This document shows, one piece after another, positions 8,604-17,310 of a stretch of 64,000 nt of DNA. Origin of the DNA: Streptomyces sp. TLI_105. Its GTDB lineage: Bacteria > Actinomycetota > Actinomycetes > Streptomycetales > Streptomycetaceae. Every line of letters begins with the position of its first letter. The first letter of the stretch is position 1. The DNA is taken from NCBI RefSeq assembly GCF_900105415.1, contig NZ_FNSM01000001.1, positions 806,001 to 870,000 on the forward strand. The letters run 5' to 3'. Under the pieces are notes generated by a model that was given only the letters and a program-made list of their open reading frames with translations, made no database searches and was not told where the DNA came from. A program made the position numbers and the translations under genes.

Positions 8604-9713
8604 GTGACCAATCCCCCCATCCCTCCCGTCGAGCGACCCACACCAGCGCCCGGCCCGGACGGCAGGCCGGCCCGGCCGAGCGCCACCGCCACCGCCACCG
8701 CCACCGCCACCGCCACCGAGGCGGCACCTCCGCCCGCGTGGCGCGGGCTCCTGGATCCCGAATCACTCCTGGCAGCCGACTTTCTGGCCGAGGTGCTCCC
8801 ACAGCCTCTGCACACCCTCGGCCTGGAGGGAGTGCGGCGGTTCGCGGCCCCGCAGCCTCCGCCCCGACGGACCCGGGTCGCGTCCGTGACGGAAGAGGAC
8901 GCCACCTGGACCGACGCGTTCGGGGTGGTCCGCTCCGTGCCGGTTCGGGTCTATCGGCCCCATGCGCCGGGCGCGGATACGGCCGGCCTGCCCTGCCTGC
9001 TCTATCTCCACGGTGGGGGCTTCACTGTCGGCAGCCTGGACGGCGTCGACGAAGTGTGCCGTCTCTTCAGCCACCACGCCGAGTGCGTCGTGGTCTCGGT
9101 CGACTACCGGCTGGCCCCCGAGCATCCGTTCCCCGCCGCCATCGACGACACCAGGGCGGCCCACGCCTGGCTCGTCGAGAACGCGGACCGCCTCGGCATC
9201 GACAGCCGCCGCGTAGCGGTCGGCGGCGACTCGGCCGGCGGAGGACTGGCGGCGTCGCTCTGCCTCGACCTGCGCAGCCGCGGACTGCCCCAGCCCGCGC
9301 TCCAGATCCTCGTCTACCCGGCGGTGGACGACTCTTTCGCACGCCCGTCCTGGACCGAGTTCGCGGACGCACCCCTGATGGGGGCCGCCGACGCGCAGTG
9401 GTTCTGGCGTCAGTACGTGAGCGACGGCGGCATTGCTCCTGGCTCACTCGCGGTGCCCTTCAAGGCCGCGACCCTCGCCGGTCTCGCCCCCGCCCACGTC
9501 ATCACCGCGGAAGTGGACTGCCTCCGCGACGACGCCGAGGCATATGCGCGCCGGCTCGGGGCAGAGGGCGTCCCGGTGCGGCACCGCCGGTACCGCGGCG
9601 TGTACCACGGGTTCTTCACAGAGATCGACGCCTTCACGAAGGCCACCGAAGCCGTCGCGGATGCGTGTACCAGCCTGCGCGGCGTCTTCACCGATAGGGG
9701 CCTCCCTAGGTGA
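8604..9713 (+). CDS. Alpha/beta hydrolase, hormone-sensitive-lipase family
   Basis: A 369-residue cytoplasmic esterase-like protein. It carries the oxyanion motif YLHGGGFTVGS, YRLAPEHPFPAA, the nucleophile elbow GGDSAGG, and the late acid and histidine region ITAEVDCLRDDAEAY followed by YHGFF. This set defines the HSL esterase family, which hydrolyses short or medium acyl esters and lactones. Start is the GTG at 8604 with GGAG about 8 bases upstream. Residues about 26-39 are an Ala-Thr run encoded by a six-base repeat, so the real domain begins near residue 45. The promoter holds two overlapping palindromes. It is divergent from a SpoIIE-type regulator, with no catabolic partner adjacent. Confidence 0.88.
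   Translation: MTNPPIPPVERPTPAPGPDGRPARPSATATATATATATEAAPPPAWRGLLDPESLLAADFLAEVLPQPLHTLGLEGVRRFAAPQPPPRRTRVASVTEEDATWTDAFGVVRSVPVRVYRPHAPGADTAGLPCLLYLHGGGFTVGSLDGVDEVCRLFSHHAECVVVSVDYRLAPEHPFPAAIDDTRAAHAWLVENADRLGIDSRRVAVGGDSAGGGLAASLCLDLRSRGLPQPALQILVYPAVDDSFARPSWTEFADAPLMGAADAQWFWRQYVSDGGIAPGSLAVPFKAATLAGLAPAHVITAEVDCLRDDAEAYARRLGAEGVPVRHRRYRGVYHGFFTEIDAFTKATEAVADACTSLRGVFTDRGLPR
8682..8717 (+). repeat. Hexanucleotide tandem repeat (CCACCG)n
   Basis: About six head-to-tail copies of a six-base unit inside the hydrolase gene encode alternating Ala and Thr. Slippage in whole units would keep the frame. Confidence 0.8.
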
Positions 9714-9937
9714 CCCAGCCGACCCCTGGGACTCCGCTCGTCTCGACGCACCGGGCGAACCGATTTCGGTAGCGCGGCCGGTCACGGCTCTCGAGTCCGT
9801 CCCTCTCCGAAGCCCTCAAGAGCCTCCGCACCGTACACTGAGCGGCTGTCGAGTCCATGCGATCGAACAGGACGTTGGACGGCCTGGCAAGGGAGGGATT
9901 GGCGCCCTCCCCCTCGGTCACGGAAGAGGGACACAGG

Positions 9938-10103
9938 TCAGCGCACCCGACCCCGCGCCTTCAGCTGGGTCGCCGGGGCCTCGGGCGCGTCCAGCCGGGC
10001 GCCGTCGTAGCCCTTCACCCCCGCCGAAGCGGGAGCCGGTCACCCAGTCCTCCCTCGCCTGGCGGACCTCCTCGTCCGGGCAGCCCACGGAGTTCCACCA
10101 CAT
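9938..10103 (-). pseudogene. Pirin family protein, C-terminal remnant
   Basis: On the minus strand the fragment begins MWWNSVGCPDEEVRQAREDW and continues, after a one-base frame change near 10020, as KGYDGARLDAPEAPATQLKA to a stop at 9938-9940. This is the C-terminal end of pirin-type cupins. The N-terminal metal-binding cupin domain is absent. A second pirin tail lies at 21991-22155. Confidence 0.6.
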
Positions 10104-10650
10104 GACGATTAACGCGCATCACCGCAGTTCAGCGACAGCGTCTGCCTGGCAAGGCGGTGTGCGAGGTCATCGCCCGAGCCGACCGGACAGGAGTTCGCGT
10201 CCAGGTCGTCGCCGGCGGAACCACAGACAGACGAGCGATGCCCCTCACCGAAATCGCGGGCAGCCCCGCCGCAGCCCGCGCGGACGCCTGCCGCCGGCTG
10301 CACCACGCGGCCGCCCGGCTCGCCGCTCGACGAACAGAACAGCTCCGCAAGCCACCGTCATCGGATGAACCAGCCACCCCTGCACTCCCGCCCGCGATCC
10401 CCCGGATCCCCCACTCCGGCACAATCACGGGCGGGTCTTCGTGCCTGGCGGGGGCAGGGCTCGCAACCGCTGCCGCAGCACTCGCCCCGGCCTCAGACGC
10501 AGGCGTCGCCGTCCTCGCTGAGATCCGGACCATACACGGTCCAAGACCCCGCGATGGGCTCCCAGGATCACCGTCCTTGCTGGTCAGAAGGGTGTCTCGC
10601 CTGTACCGCCAGCAGACGAAGAACCTGCTGTTCCGCCAGAAGCGGTGAAG
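10104..10650. other. Gap with no convincing gene
   Basis: An open plus-strand frame (10157-10648) contains a stretch ending [16 protein letters not shown], but its composition becomes low-complexity and it meets the integrase scar. I find no recognisable family. It may be debris between the pirin and integrase remnants. Confidence 0.4.
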
Positions 10651-10780
10651 TCAGGCTACTTCCCATAGGCCAGCGTCCAGGGTCCGGGCAGCCTTGGTGA
10701 TGCTGCCCGGCATCAGGTGCCGGTAGGTCCGGTACGTCTCCTCGATGGACTTGTGCCCCATCCACTCCGCCACTGGCCTG
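10651..10780 (-). pseudogene. Tyrosine-recombinase (integrase) C-terminal remnant
   Basis: The minus strand reads VAEWMGHKSIEETYRTYRHL and then MPGSITKAARTLDAG to a stop at 10651-10653. The GHKS...Y pattern is the catalytic histidine-to-tyrosine end of phage-type integrases. All upstream sequence is lost at a junction with the FtsX pseudogene. It indicates that an integrative element once sat here. Confidence 0.72.
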
Positions 10781-13291
10781 GCAGATGGACTTCGCCAAGG
10801 CGTCGCGCTTCGGTGCACCGGGCGGTGACTCCGGTCTCGGCGGACCGAACCCGAAGCCCGGCCAGGTCGTGGTCAACGAGCCGCTGGCCCGGTCCCTGGG
10901 TGTGGATCCCGGTGATCCGATCACGGTGTACCTGTTCGGGGCACCCCGGACGTACCGGGTCGAGCGCGTGGTGCCGGAGCGGGGCCTTGCCGGGGTGGGT
11001 CTGGGCGGCAGGCTGAACCGCGACGTGTTCCTGCCGCCGGAGGCCCTGGACTCCGCCGCCCGGGCCGCCGGAGCGGAGCCGCGCTCGGTCACCTTCGTGT
11101 CCAACCGCGGCGGCGTCGAGGGCGGCGACGCCCTGACGGACCGGGTGACGGCCGACATCCGGCAGGCACTGGGCCCGCTCGCCGAGCAGACGGCGATCGA
11201 CACTCCGAAGCACACCGTCCTGCGGGATGCCAGACAAGCCGGAGACTCCCTCGGAGCCCTGTTCCTCATGATCGGCAGCTTCAGCATCATCGCGGGCGCC
11301 CTGCTGCTGGTGAACATCTTCGTGATGCTCGGCGAGGAGCGGAAGTCCCAGATGGGGATGGTGTGGGCCGTCGGTATGAAGCGCTCGCGTCTTGTCGGAT
11401 CCTTTACACTCGAAGGGGCCACGTACGCGTTGCTGTCCGCGCTGCCGGGCGCGGCCATCGGGGTCGCCGTCGGCTGGGGCGTCGCCGTGGTGGCGGCGCA
11501 GATCTTCCAGGGCTGGTCGGTCGGTGGCAGCAGCATCCGCATCGCGTTCGCGATCACACCCACCAGCGTCCTCAACGGGCTGGCCATGGGCCTGCTCATC
11601 GCCTTCGCGGCGATCCTCGCGACCAGCGTCCGCATCAGCAGGTTCAACATCATCGCCGCGATCCGCGACCTCCCCGCCACGCCCGGACAAGGGCCGCGCC
11701 GCCGTCTACTCGCGGTCTCCACCGCCCTGGCCATCCTGTGCGCGTTCGTGGCCGTCCCGGCCGTGGCGCGCAGCCAGTCCGACGCGACGTACCTCATGCC
11801 GGCGCTCGTCCTCGCCTTCTCCGTTCCGGCACTGCTGCGCGTTCTCCCCCGTCACACGGTCACCACCCTGGTCGCCGGAGCCGTGCTCGCCTGGACGCTC
11901 CTGGCACCCGTCATACGCCCTCGGATCTTCGACACGCCGTCGATGTCCGTGTACGTCATCCAAGGCGCCCTGGCCGCCTTCTCCGCCGTGGTGCTCGTCA
12001 GCGACAACCAGAAGACACTGCTCCGCCCCGTACGACGACTCCTCCAGCGCCCGACGGAAGGCGGTCTCGCGGCGCGACTCGCGGTCGCGTACCCCTTGGC
12101 CAAGCGGTTCAGGACCGGCGCGACGCTGGTGATGTACACCCTGATCGTGTTCGTCCTCGTGCTCCTGACGGAGATCTCGGGCATCCTCCGCGCCGGTGTC
12201 GACGGCGTCGTCGCCGACGCCACCACCGGATACTCCCTGCGGCTCGACTACAACCCCGAGGTCGCGGGCGATCGCCTCGTCTCCGATCTGCGTGACGGCC
12301 CGTCGTCCGCCGGGATCTCCGCCGTGACACCCCTGCTCAACGCCATCGGGCGGGCCACCGATCCAGGTGGCCGCAGCCCTCGACCGCTGGACACCGCCGT
12401 CGTCGGCGTACCCGACGGGGCGATCACCGGCATCACGTTCCGCGAGCGGCTCCCCGGCCTGGCCGACGACCCCGCGGTGTGGCGGGCTCTCGCCTCCGAC
12501 CCCCGCTACGTCGTTCTCGACGGCTTCTTCGGCAGCACCGGCGGCCCGGCCGGCGACTACTACGACCCCGGGGACACCCTCAGCCTGACGGATCCCCGGA
12601 CGGGCCGCAGCGAACAGAAGGTCATCGCCGGCGTGCTCAGCAACGGGATGGTCTTCTACCCGGGTACCGGCGCCAGTTCGACCACCTACCCCGTGGTGAT
12701 GAGCGAGCAGGCGACGCGCGAGCTGTTCGGCACCCAGGCACAGAACGCCTCCGCGCTGGTGAGAACCGGCCCCGGCACCGCACCCGACGCCCTGGCGACC
12801 CGACTGCAGGGCGAGCAGCTCTCGTCCAGCCTGGTCGCCACGCCCATCGAGTCGGACATCCGGCGCCAGTTCGACTCCAGCACCGCCTTCTTCCGCCTCA
12901 TGCAGGGTTTCCTCGTGCTGGGCCTCGGCGTGGGCATCACCGGCCTCGGCGTGGTCATGGTCCGTGCCGTGCGCGAACGCCGACGCACCATCGGCATCCT
13001 GCGGGCCTCGGGTTCCGGGCGCGGACCGTCCAGCGGTCCTTCCTCTGGGAGAGCACCTTCGTCGCCGGGGAGGGAATCGTGCTCGGCTCGCTCCTCGGCG
13101 TGCTGACCACCTGGCTCATGTACAGCAACAGCGCCGCGTTCGAGGGCCTCGAAGGAGGATTCCCGGTCGAATGGGCCAGCATCTGCGGCCTGGCCGCGGC
13201 CACCTTCGTCGCCTCGCTCCTGGCCACGATCGGGCCGGCCCGGCGCGCGGCCGCCATCCGTCCGGCCCTCGCGGTCCGCGTCACCGAATGA
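10779..13291 (+). pseudogene. FtsX-family ABC transporter permease, 5' truncated and frameshifted
   Basis: Large permease of the MacB/FtsX type: an extracytoplasmic domain, a TM cluster near 11260-11640 (LFLMIGSFSIIAGALLLVNI), a second TM block near 11700-12200, and a C-terminal FtsX domain. The 5' end is missing at the junction with the integrase scar. Near 13006 the frame changes: GILRAS continues one base out as GFRARTVQRSFLWESTFVAG to the stop at 13289-13291. One missing C in GCCTCGGG would explain this. No partner ATPase is adjacent. The product would export lipoproteins or peptides if intact. Confidence 0.75.
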
Positions 13292-13389
13292 CGAGGGGCC
13301 AGGGCGGCTCGTCTCGCCCACCCCGGTGCTGAGGCACCGCCGTCACGAGATCCGCTTCCCGGCGCACCGCCTCCTCGTCACGCGTCGAG

Positions 13390-13896
13390 CTACCGGGCGA
13401 TGTCGTCCGCCCAGGCGTCGATCGCCGCCCAGTCCCGGTGGTCCCCGTAGCGGCAACCGAGCAAACGGAACAACAAGGCACCCTTCCGATCGAGGTGCTC
13501 GCGCCGGATCACGCCCGAGAAACTCCGATGGTCCCGAGGGCGGACAAGCTCGACGAGAGCGGCGATGCGCGGCTGCACCATACGTTCGGCAAGCCGGCGC
13601 AACGGTCCCGGCAGGGCCGCGGCCATGCCGACGCTGAACATCCACGTCGGCTGATCGCCCAGGCGATCGGCGTTGTTCCTGGCGAAGCCTTCCGCCGCCG
13701 GCAGCCAGGCACCGTCGTGGACCGCGCTGCCCAGCACGAGCGCGTCGCCCGGCAAGGGCCCCTGCCCCTCGGAGGATGCGCGCAGCGCCTGGATCTCCAC
13801 ACGGTGTCCGTTCAGGCACAATCGCTCACCGATCCGGTCGGCGATCTCCTGCGTGGAGTGGTGCTCGGAGGCACAGAGGATCCGAACGGAGGCTAT
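13390..13896 (-). pseudogene. Flavodoxin-domain protein, start codon apparently lost
   Basis: Flavodoxin/protoporphyrinogen-oxidase-like protein of about 168 residues. It begins ASVRILCASEHHSTQEIADR, the FMN phosphate-loop region, continues through ALVLGSAVHDGAWLP, and ends DWAAIDAWADDIAR. The family-like reading starts at codon ATA (13894-13896) just after an in-frame stop. The only usual starts in frame are a TTG at 13821 and later codons, which would delete the FMN loop. Either ATG has become ATA or the start is non-canonical. Function would be electron transfer. Confidence 0.6.
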
Positions 13897-14132
13897 TGCG
13901 GCTCACCGCTCCGTGCCGGGAGACCGGTACCGGACGTGACCGGCGCTGCGCAGGGCGTCCCGTGCGTTGTGGCTGAACCTCGATGGACGGAGCGGCATCG
14001 GGTCTCCTCCTTCTCCTCCCCCACGCATGCCCTCGCTGGGGCGGAGAAGCATCGGGTGCCGCCCTCGGATCCCCCGAACAGCCGGGCACGACGACCGGTA
14101 CAGCCCACTGTCGACGGTGAACGTGCGGCCTG

Positions 14133-14232
14133 GTGCGGGCCGGGCTCCACCGCGTGATCTTCGACGAACTCATAGTGCGGGGCGAGCTGAACGGGCCGCG
14201 GTGCGGGATCGATTCCGCCAGGCTGCGGGTCA
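14133..14232 (+). mobile_element. IS5-family transposase fragment
   Basis: The plus-strand reading VRAGLHRVIFDELIVRGELN then GPRCGIDSARLRV resembles the helical region before the first catalytic aspartate of IS5-type transposases. No repeats or other domains are present. Weak identification from a short match. Confidence 0.4.
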
Positions 14233-14400
14233 GGACATCTGGGCTTCGCCGCTGCCACCACCGAAGGCGCCGTCATCGCGTCGCGCCGGCAGCCTCAGGG
14301 CGAAGCAGGTGTGGCCGGGTCGGCTGGTGACCGTCGCCCGGCCGTCGCGGGCACGGGTCACGGCGTCCACTACGGCGAGGCCGAGGGCCTTTCCTTCGGA
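14231..14400 (-). pseudogene. Sensor histidine kinase, C-terminal scar
   Basis: The minus strand reads ALGLAVVDAVTRARDGRATV then TSRPGHTCFALRLP and ends at a stop 14231-14233. This is the G2-box end of a HATPase_c domain. The catalytic core and sensor are missing, so it cannot work as a kinase. Confidence 0.55.
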
Positions 14401-14583
14401 TCAGCGGGCGGACCAGATGAACGTTGATCCGCACCCCCGAGGCGGCGGACCGCTGGACCTGGCTGATCCTCGCGGCCTCCACCAACTGCGACCGGCCCGG
14501 ACCGCTGGCCCCCCTGGGCGGGTGCGCCCGGACCCCGGTCCGGGCGCACCCGCCCATGCGTTGTCCTGGCCCGTGTCGCCCGA

Positions 14584-14991
14584 CTACACCGAAGCCTCGG
14601 CCCCTGCGCTGGGGGCGAACCCGCTTCCCTGCTCGGCGAACACCTTGATCGCGGCGCCCATGAACTCCACCAGCCCGGGGTGGTAGGAATCGTGGAACGC
14701 CCTCATGGCCTCGTCCTCGGCGTAGAAGAGCGACATGCCGACGTACGCCTCCCTGGAGGGGGTGTAGAACCGGCAGACGATGTCGAAGTGCCTGCGGACG
14801 AGCTCCTGGATCTGCTGGTCTCCGGGTAGGGAGCCGCCGTCCAGGAAAGCCGTGATCTCCCGGTACAGGACGTCCCAGTCCTGGTGGACCCGCTCCCTGT
14901 CCACATGTTCCCAGTCATTGGTCTGGGCAAGGCTCCTCGCCTGCTCCTCGGCCAACGACCGGCGACACTCGTCCTCGTAACTGTTCCCCAC
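14584..14991 (-). CDS. TipAS-domain protein (stand-alone)
   Basis: A 135-residue protein matching the TipAS ligand-binding fold, the C-terminal half of the MerR-type regulator TipA: DWDVLYREITAFLDGG, HFDIVCRFYTPSREAYVGMS, HDSYHPGLVEFMGAAIKVFA. No MerR DNA-binding domain is encoded upstream, so it resembles the free TipAS form that sequesters thiopeptide antibiotics. Start is a GTG at 14991. The family's drug-linking cysteine cannot be assigned with certainty; C9 and C72 are the cysteines present. A 10-bp palindrome lies 58 bp upstream. Confidence 0.8.
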   Translation of the reverse strand: MGNSYEDECRRSLAEEQARSLAQTNDWEHVDRERVHQDWDVLYREITAFLDGGSLPGDQQIQELVRRHFDIVCRFYTPSREAYVGMSLFYAEDEAMRAFHDSYHPGLVEFMGAAIKVFAEQGSGFAPSAGAEASV

Positions 14992-15048
14992 GGCACCGGT
15001 TCCCGTCGTTTCGTCACCTCTCCGGTGGATCCCCGAGAGGCCGCCGAC

Positions 15049-15058
15049 ATGTCGACAT
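15049..15058. promoter_or_regulatory. Palindrome upstream of the TipAS gene
   Basis: ATGTCGACAT is a perfect 10-bp palindrome within a GC-rich symmetric context about 58-67 bp upstream of the TipAS start. It may be an operator; short palindromes also arise by chance. Confidence 0.3.
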
Positions 15059-15159
15059 CGACCGGCCGCCGATGATCAACTGCCGGTCCAGGCCGAACGG
15101 TGACACACGGGCACCAGGTCGGCAAACCATTTCCTGGACCCTCCGGCGCTCCCTCCCGG

Positions 15160-15510
15160 TCAACCGGCGGCGGAAAGGCGCAGCTCGAACGACGAGCCGT
15201 CGGAGCGGGACATCCAGCCGCTCGACCGCGCGGCCCGGATTCCCGCGGCGACCTCGCTCGGCAGGACGAGCTCGGCCGGCACCGAGTCCAGTTCCATGGC
15301 GACCGGTCGACCGGTCTCCACGACGAGTGCCGTCCCGGGGCAGACAGCTTCCTCGACCACGTAGCCCAACGTACCGAGGTGGTATTCGCAGCACCGGCGG
15401 TTCCTGCTCACCCGCCAGCGGTACTCGACGCCGTCGACGACGATGCGGCGGAAACCCTTCTTCGTCAGTTCCGCTCTCTGTCCCTCCGCGAACGGCCGAC
15501 CGGTCGCCAC
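15160..15510 (-). CDS. Small protein with VxxDGVEYRWRV motif, unknown function
   Basis: About 116 residues from a GTG at 15510: RPFAEGQRAELTKKGFRRIV, then VDGVEYRWRVSRN, a middle strand-rich part, and an end containing AAGIRAARSSGW. The DGxxYRWRV pattern is common in uncharacterised actinobacterial proteins. The start is uncertain because the frame is open far upstream. It lies 153 bp from the IS630 left end and shows no damage. Confidence 0.55.
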   Translation of the reverse strand: MATGRPFAEGQRAELTKKGFRRIVVDGVEYRWRVSRNRRCCEYHLGTLGYVVEEAVCPGTALVVETGRPVAMELDSVPAELVLPSEVAAGIRAARSSGWMSRSDGSSFELRLSAAG

Positions 15511-15661
15511 ATTGTCCCGTACCCCGACGCCGCCCGCTGGCCCGACGTGGTCCGAAAGAGAGGGCCTGGTTCGACTGCCGCTGACCTTCACTCTGGCGGA
15601 CGACTGAAGGTCGCCGCCGTTCACGATGGTGGAGGGCGACCCGAACTTGCCTTGGCAACGG

Positions 15662-16021
15662 CTAGTGCTCTGACCGGGAAGGTTCACCGAGTTGAGGGTC
15701 TCCCGCTGTCCTGCACGGGGTCTTCTCGGTCGCCCAGGAGCGGAACATCGTGAGGGCCTCGGTGAGGTTGCCGGGGCCGCAAGCAACGTGGAAAACCTTG
15801 TCGGATGTCCATGCCGAGACCCAGTCGTGCGTGGTGCGTTCGACATCCTGACGCGGGTATTCGCGCTCTTCGAGGTCCGTTTCCTCTAGATCTATGCGAA
15901 CTATCCAGCCTGGGTTGTCAAGCGTGTCGATCTTCACGCCCCACTCGTGCTCCCAGTCACCGTCGCACTGCTCCATATACCAGTCCTGCAGCCAGCCAAG
16001 GACATGTCCGGAATCGCTCAT
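15662..16021 (-). CDS. Immunity 53 (Imm53) family protein inside the IS630 element
   Basis: A 119-residue soluble protein. LGWLQDWYMEQCDGDWEHEW (about 8-27) followed by GVKIDTLDNPGWIVRIDL is the typical start of Imm53, a family of cognate inhibitors for contact-dependent or polymorphic toxins. The gene lies downstream of the transposase on the same strand with a 46-bp gap, and between the two terminal inverted repeats. Its stop TAG (15662-15664) and last eight or so codons are formed by the left inverted repeat. No cognate toxin is in the window. The Shine-Dalgarno site is weak. Passenger immunity gene or captured 5' fragment are the options. Confidence 0.72.
   Translation of the reverse strand: MSDSGHVLGWLQDWYMEQCDGDWEHEWGVKIDTLDNPGWIVRIDLEETDLEEREYPRQDVERTTHDWVSAWTSDKVFHVACGPGNLTEALTMFRSWATEKTPCRTAGDPQLGEPSRSEH
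15663..15694 (+). repeat. Left terminal inverted repeat of the IS630 element
   Basis: Begins TAGTGCTCTGACC and contains AGGTTCACCGAGTTG. It differs from the reverse complement of the right end at five positions (8, 15, 16, 17 and 28). Confidence 0.8.
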
Positions 16022-16067
16022 GACAGGGATGCTAAGCCTGGGGTTCGGAAGGTTTGGAGTCGGAGTG

Positions 16068-17189
16068 TCAGGCTGCGGTCGGTAGTGGTCTACCGCCCCA
16101 GCGGATGCCCCGTTCGCTGCGGATGCGTGCGCGTTCGCGTCGTTGGGCGGCCAGGACGTCGGGGTGGCGGGCGTTCTGGTTGCGCCAGCGCAGGTAGGCG
16201 TGCAGGGCCCGGGTCTGGACAGTGTGGTCCGGATGGTGGGAGTTGGCCAGGGTGAACTGCCGAAGCGGCCCGAAGTGGGCCTCGATGGGGTTGGCCCAGG
16301 ACGCGTAGGTGGGTGTGAAGCACAGCTCGACCTTGTTCTTCGCCGCCCATCTGCGGATTCTCCAGTTCAGGTGGGCGGAGAGGTTGTCGAGGATCACGTA
16401 GATCGGGGCGCCGTCCGGGCGGGCGGCTCGGATCGTTCGCAGGGCGGCCCAGGTGTGATCGATGCCTTTGCGGCGCCGGTTGATCCCCCACAGCTTGTCG
16501 TCGCCGACGGAGTAGCAGCCGTGGAAGTAGGTGATGCCGTGGGTGCGGCGGAACGTAGCCGGCAGCCGGTCGGGGCGGTTTTGTTCAGCCCAGCAGGAGC
16601 CGGCGGTGGGGCGGATGCCCAGCGGCCCGAACTCATCGAAGGCGAACGTGCGGTCCGGCCGCTCGTTGACCGCGTACTCGATCCGGGCGAGCTTGGCGTC
16701 GAAGGCCGGGCCTGGGGATTCCTTCCAGGTCTTCGTCCGCTGGAAGGTGATCCCGCGGCGGGCGAGTAAGCACCGTAGGGTCTCGCGGCCGATGCGGACG
16801 GGCCTGGCGATGTTGCGGCGCAGGTGGTCGGCGAGTTTGCGGATCAACCAGCGGGTGAAGGGCTTGTCCAACATGGTCGGGCGGGTGGTGGCCGTCTGGA
16901 TGACGAAGTCCTCGTCGTCACGGTTCAGCAGGCGGGGACGGCCTCCCGCCCACTGAGGGTTCAGGCATGCGAGCCCGATCTCATTGAAGCGGTGGATCAC
17001 GTCGCGGACGGTGTCCTCGTCCGCCTGGACCAGACGCGCGATCACCGGGACAGTGCTGCCGCCGGCCGAGGCCAGCAGCATCATCGCCCGCCGGAACCGC
17101 ACCGAGCTGGTACTGCCCCGCCGAACGATGTGCTGGAGCTTCTGTCCCTCCTGCTCCGTCAGCCTGCGGACCTTGACCGGTGGTGCCAT
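16068..17189 (-). CDS. IS630-family transposase
   Basis: A 373-residue transposase. An N-terminal HTH (about 25-70) is followed by a DDE catalytic domain with FAFDEFGPL (first Asp), YVILDNLSAHL (second Asp) and WANPIEAHFGPLRQFT (final acidic residue), the IS630 pattern. The ATG at 17189 is preceded by GGGGAGGCGGG; the frame is open to 17237 through the hairpin. No internal stop, so it is probably active. The 15-bp perfect palindrome at 17201-17234 abuts the ribosome-binding site. Confidence 0.92.
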   Translation of the reverse strand: MAPPVKVRRLTEQEGQKLQHIVRRGSTSSVRFRRAMMLLASAGGSTVPVIARLVQADEDTVRDVIHRFNEIGLACLNPQWAGGRPRLLNRDDEDFVIQTATTRPTMLDKPFTRWLIRKLADHLRRNIARPVRIGRETLRCLLARRGITFQRTKTWKESPGPAFDAKLARIEYAVNERPDRTFAFDEFGPLGIRPTAGSCWAEQNRPDRLPATFRRTHGITYFHGCYSVGDDKLWGINRRRKGIDHTWAALRTIRAARPDGAPIYVILDNLSAHLNWRIRRWAAKNKVELCFTPTYASWANPIEAHFGPLRQFTLANSHHPDHTVQTRALHAYLRWRNQNARHPDVLAAQRRERARIRSERGIRWGGRPLPTAA

Positions 17190-17200
17190 CCCGCCTCCCC

Positions 17201-17234
17201 TGCTGGTTGGAAGCGACATCGCTTCCAACCAGCA
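17201..17234. repeat. Perfect 15-bp hairpin at the transposase 5' end
   Basis: TGCTGGTTGGAAGCG (17201-17215), loop ACAT, and its exact complement (17220-17234). It lies between the right terminal repeat and the transposase ribosome-binding site. It could sequester the leader or act as a subterminal transposase-binding site. Confidence 0.75.
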
Positions 17235-17241
17235 CAACGAG

Positions 17242-17273
17242 CAACCCGGTGAACCTATGCGGTCACAGCACTA
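17242..17273 (-). repeat. Right terminal inverted repeat of the IS630 element
   Basis: Ends GGTCACAGCACTA; its reverse complement matches the left repeat at 27 of 32 positions. Confidence 0.8.
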
Positions 17274-17310
17274 GGTTCAGGAACCGTTCAGGACCTGCGC
17301 ACACCGTGGA

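Larger units (their letters stand above)
15663..17273 (-). mobile_element. IS630-family element with Imm53 passenger
   Basis: Imperfect terminal inverted repeats of 32 bp (15663-15694 and 17242-17273) match at 27 positions when one is reverse-complemented. Both outer ends are TA, the dinucleotide that IS630/Tc1 elements duplicate. Inside are the transposase (16068-17189), an Imm53 gene and a 15-bp hairpin. About 1.6 kb, longer than a transposase-only IS630 element, with the extra length being the Imm53 gene. Confidence 0.8.

Noticed and set aside
8682..8717. Tandem CCACCG repeats considered as a CRISPR or regulatory array
   Set aside because: Units are six bases without spacers and lie inside a coding region, so it is a simple microsatellite.
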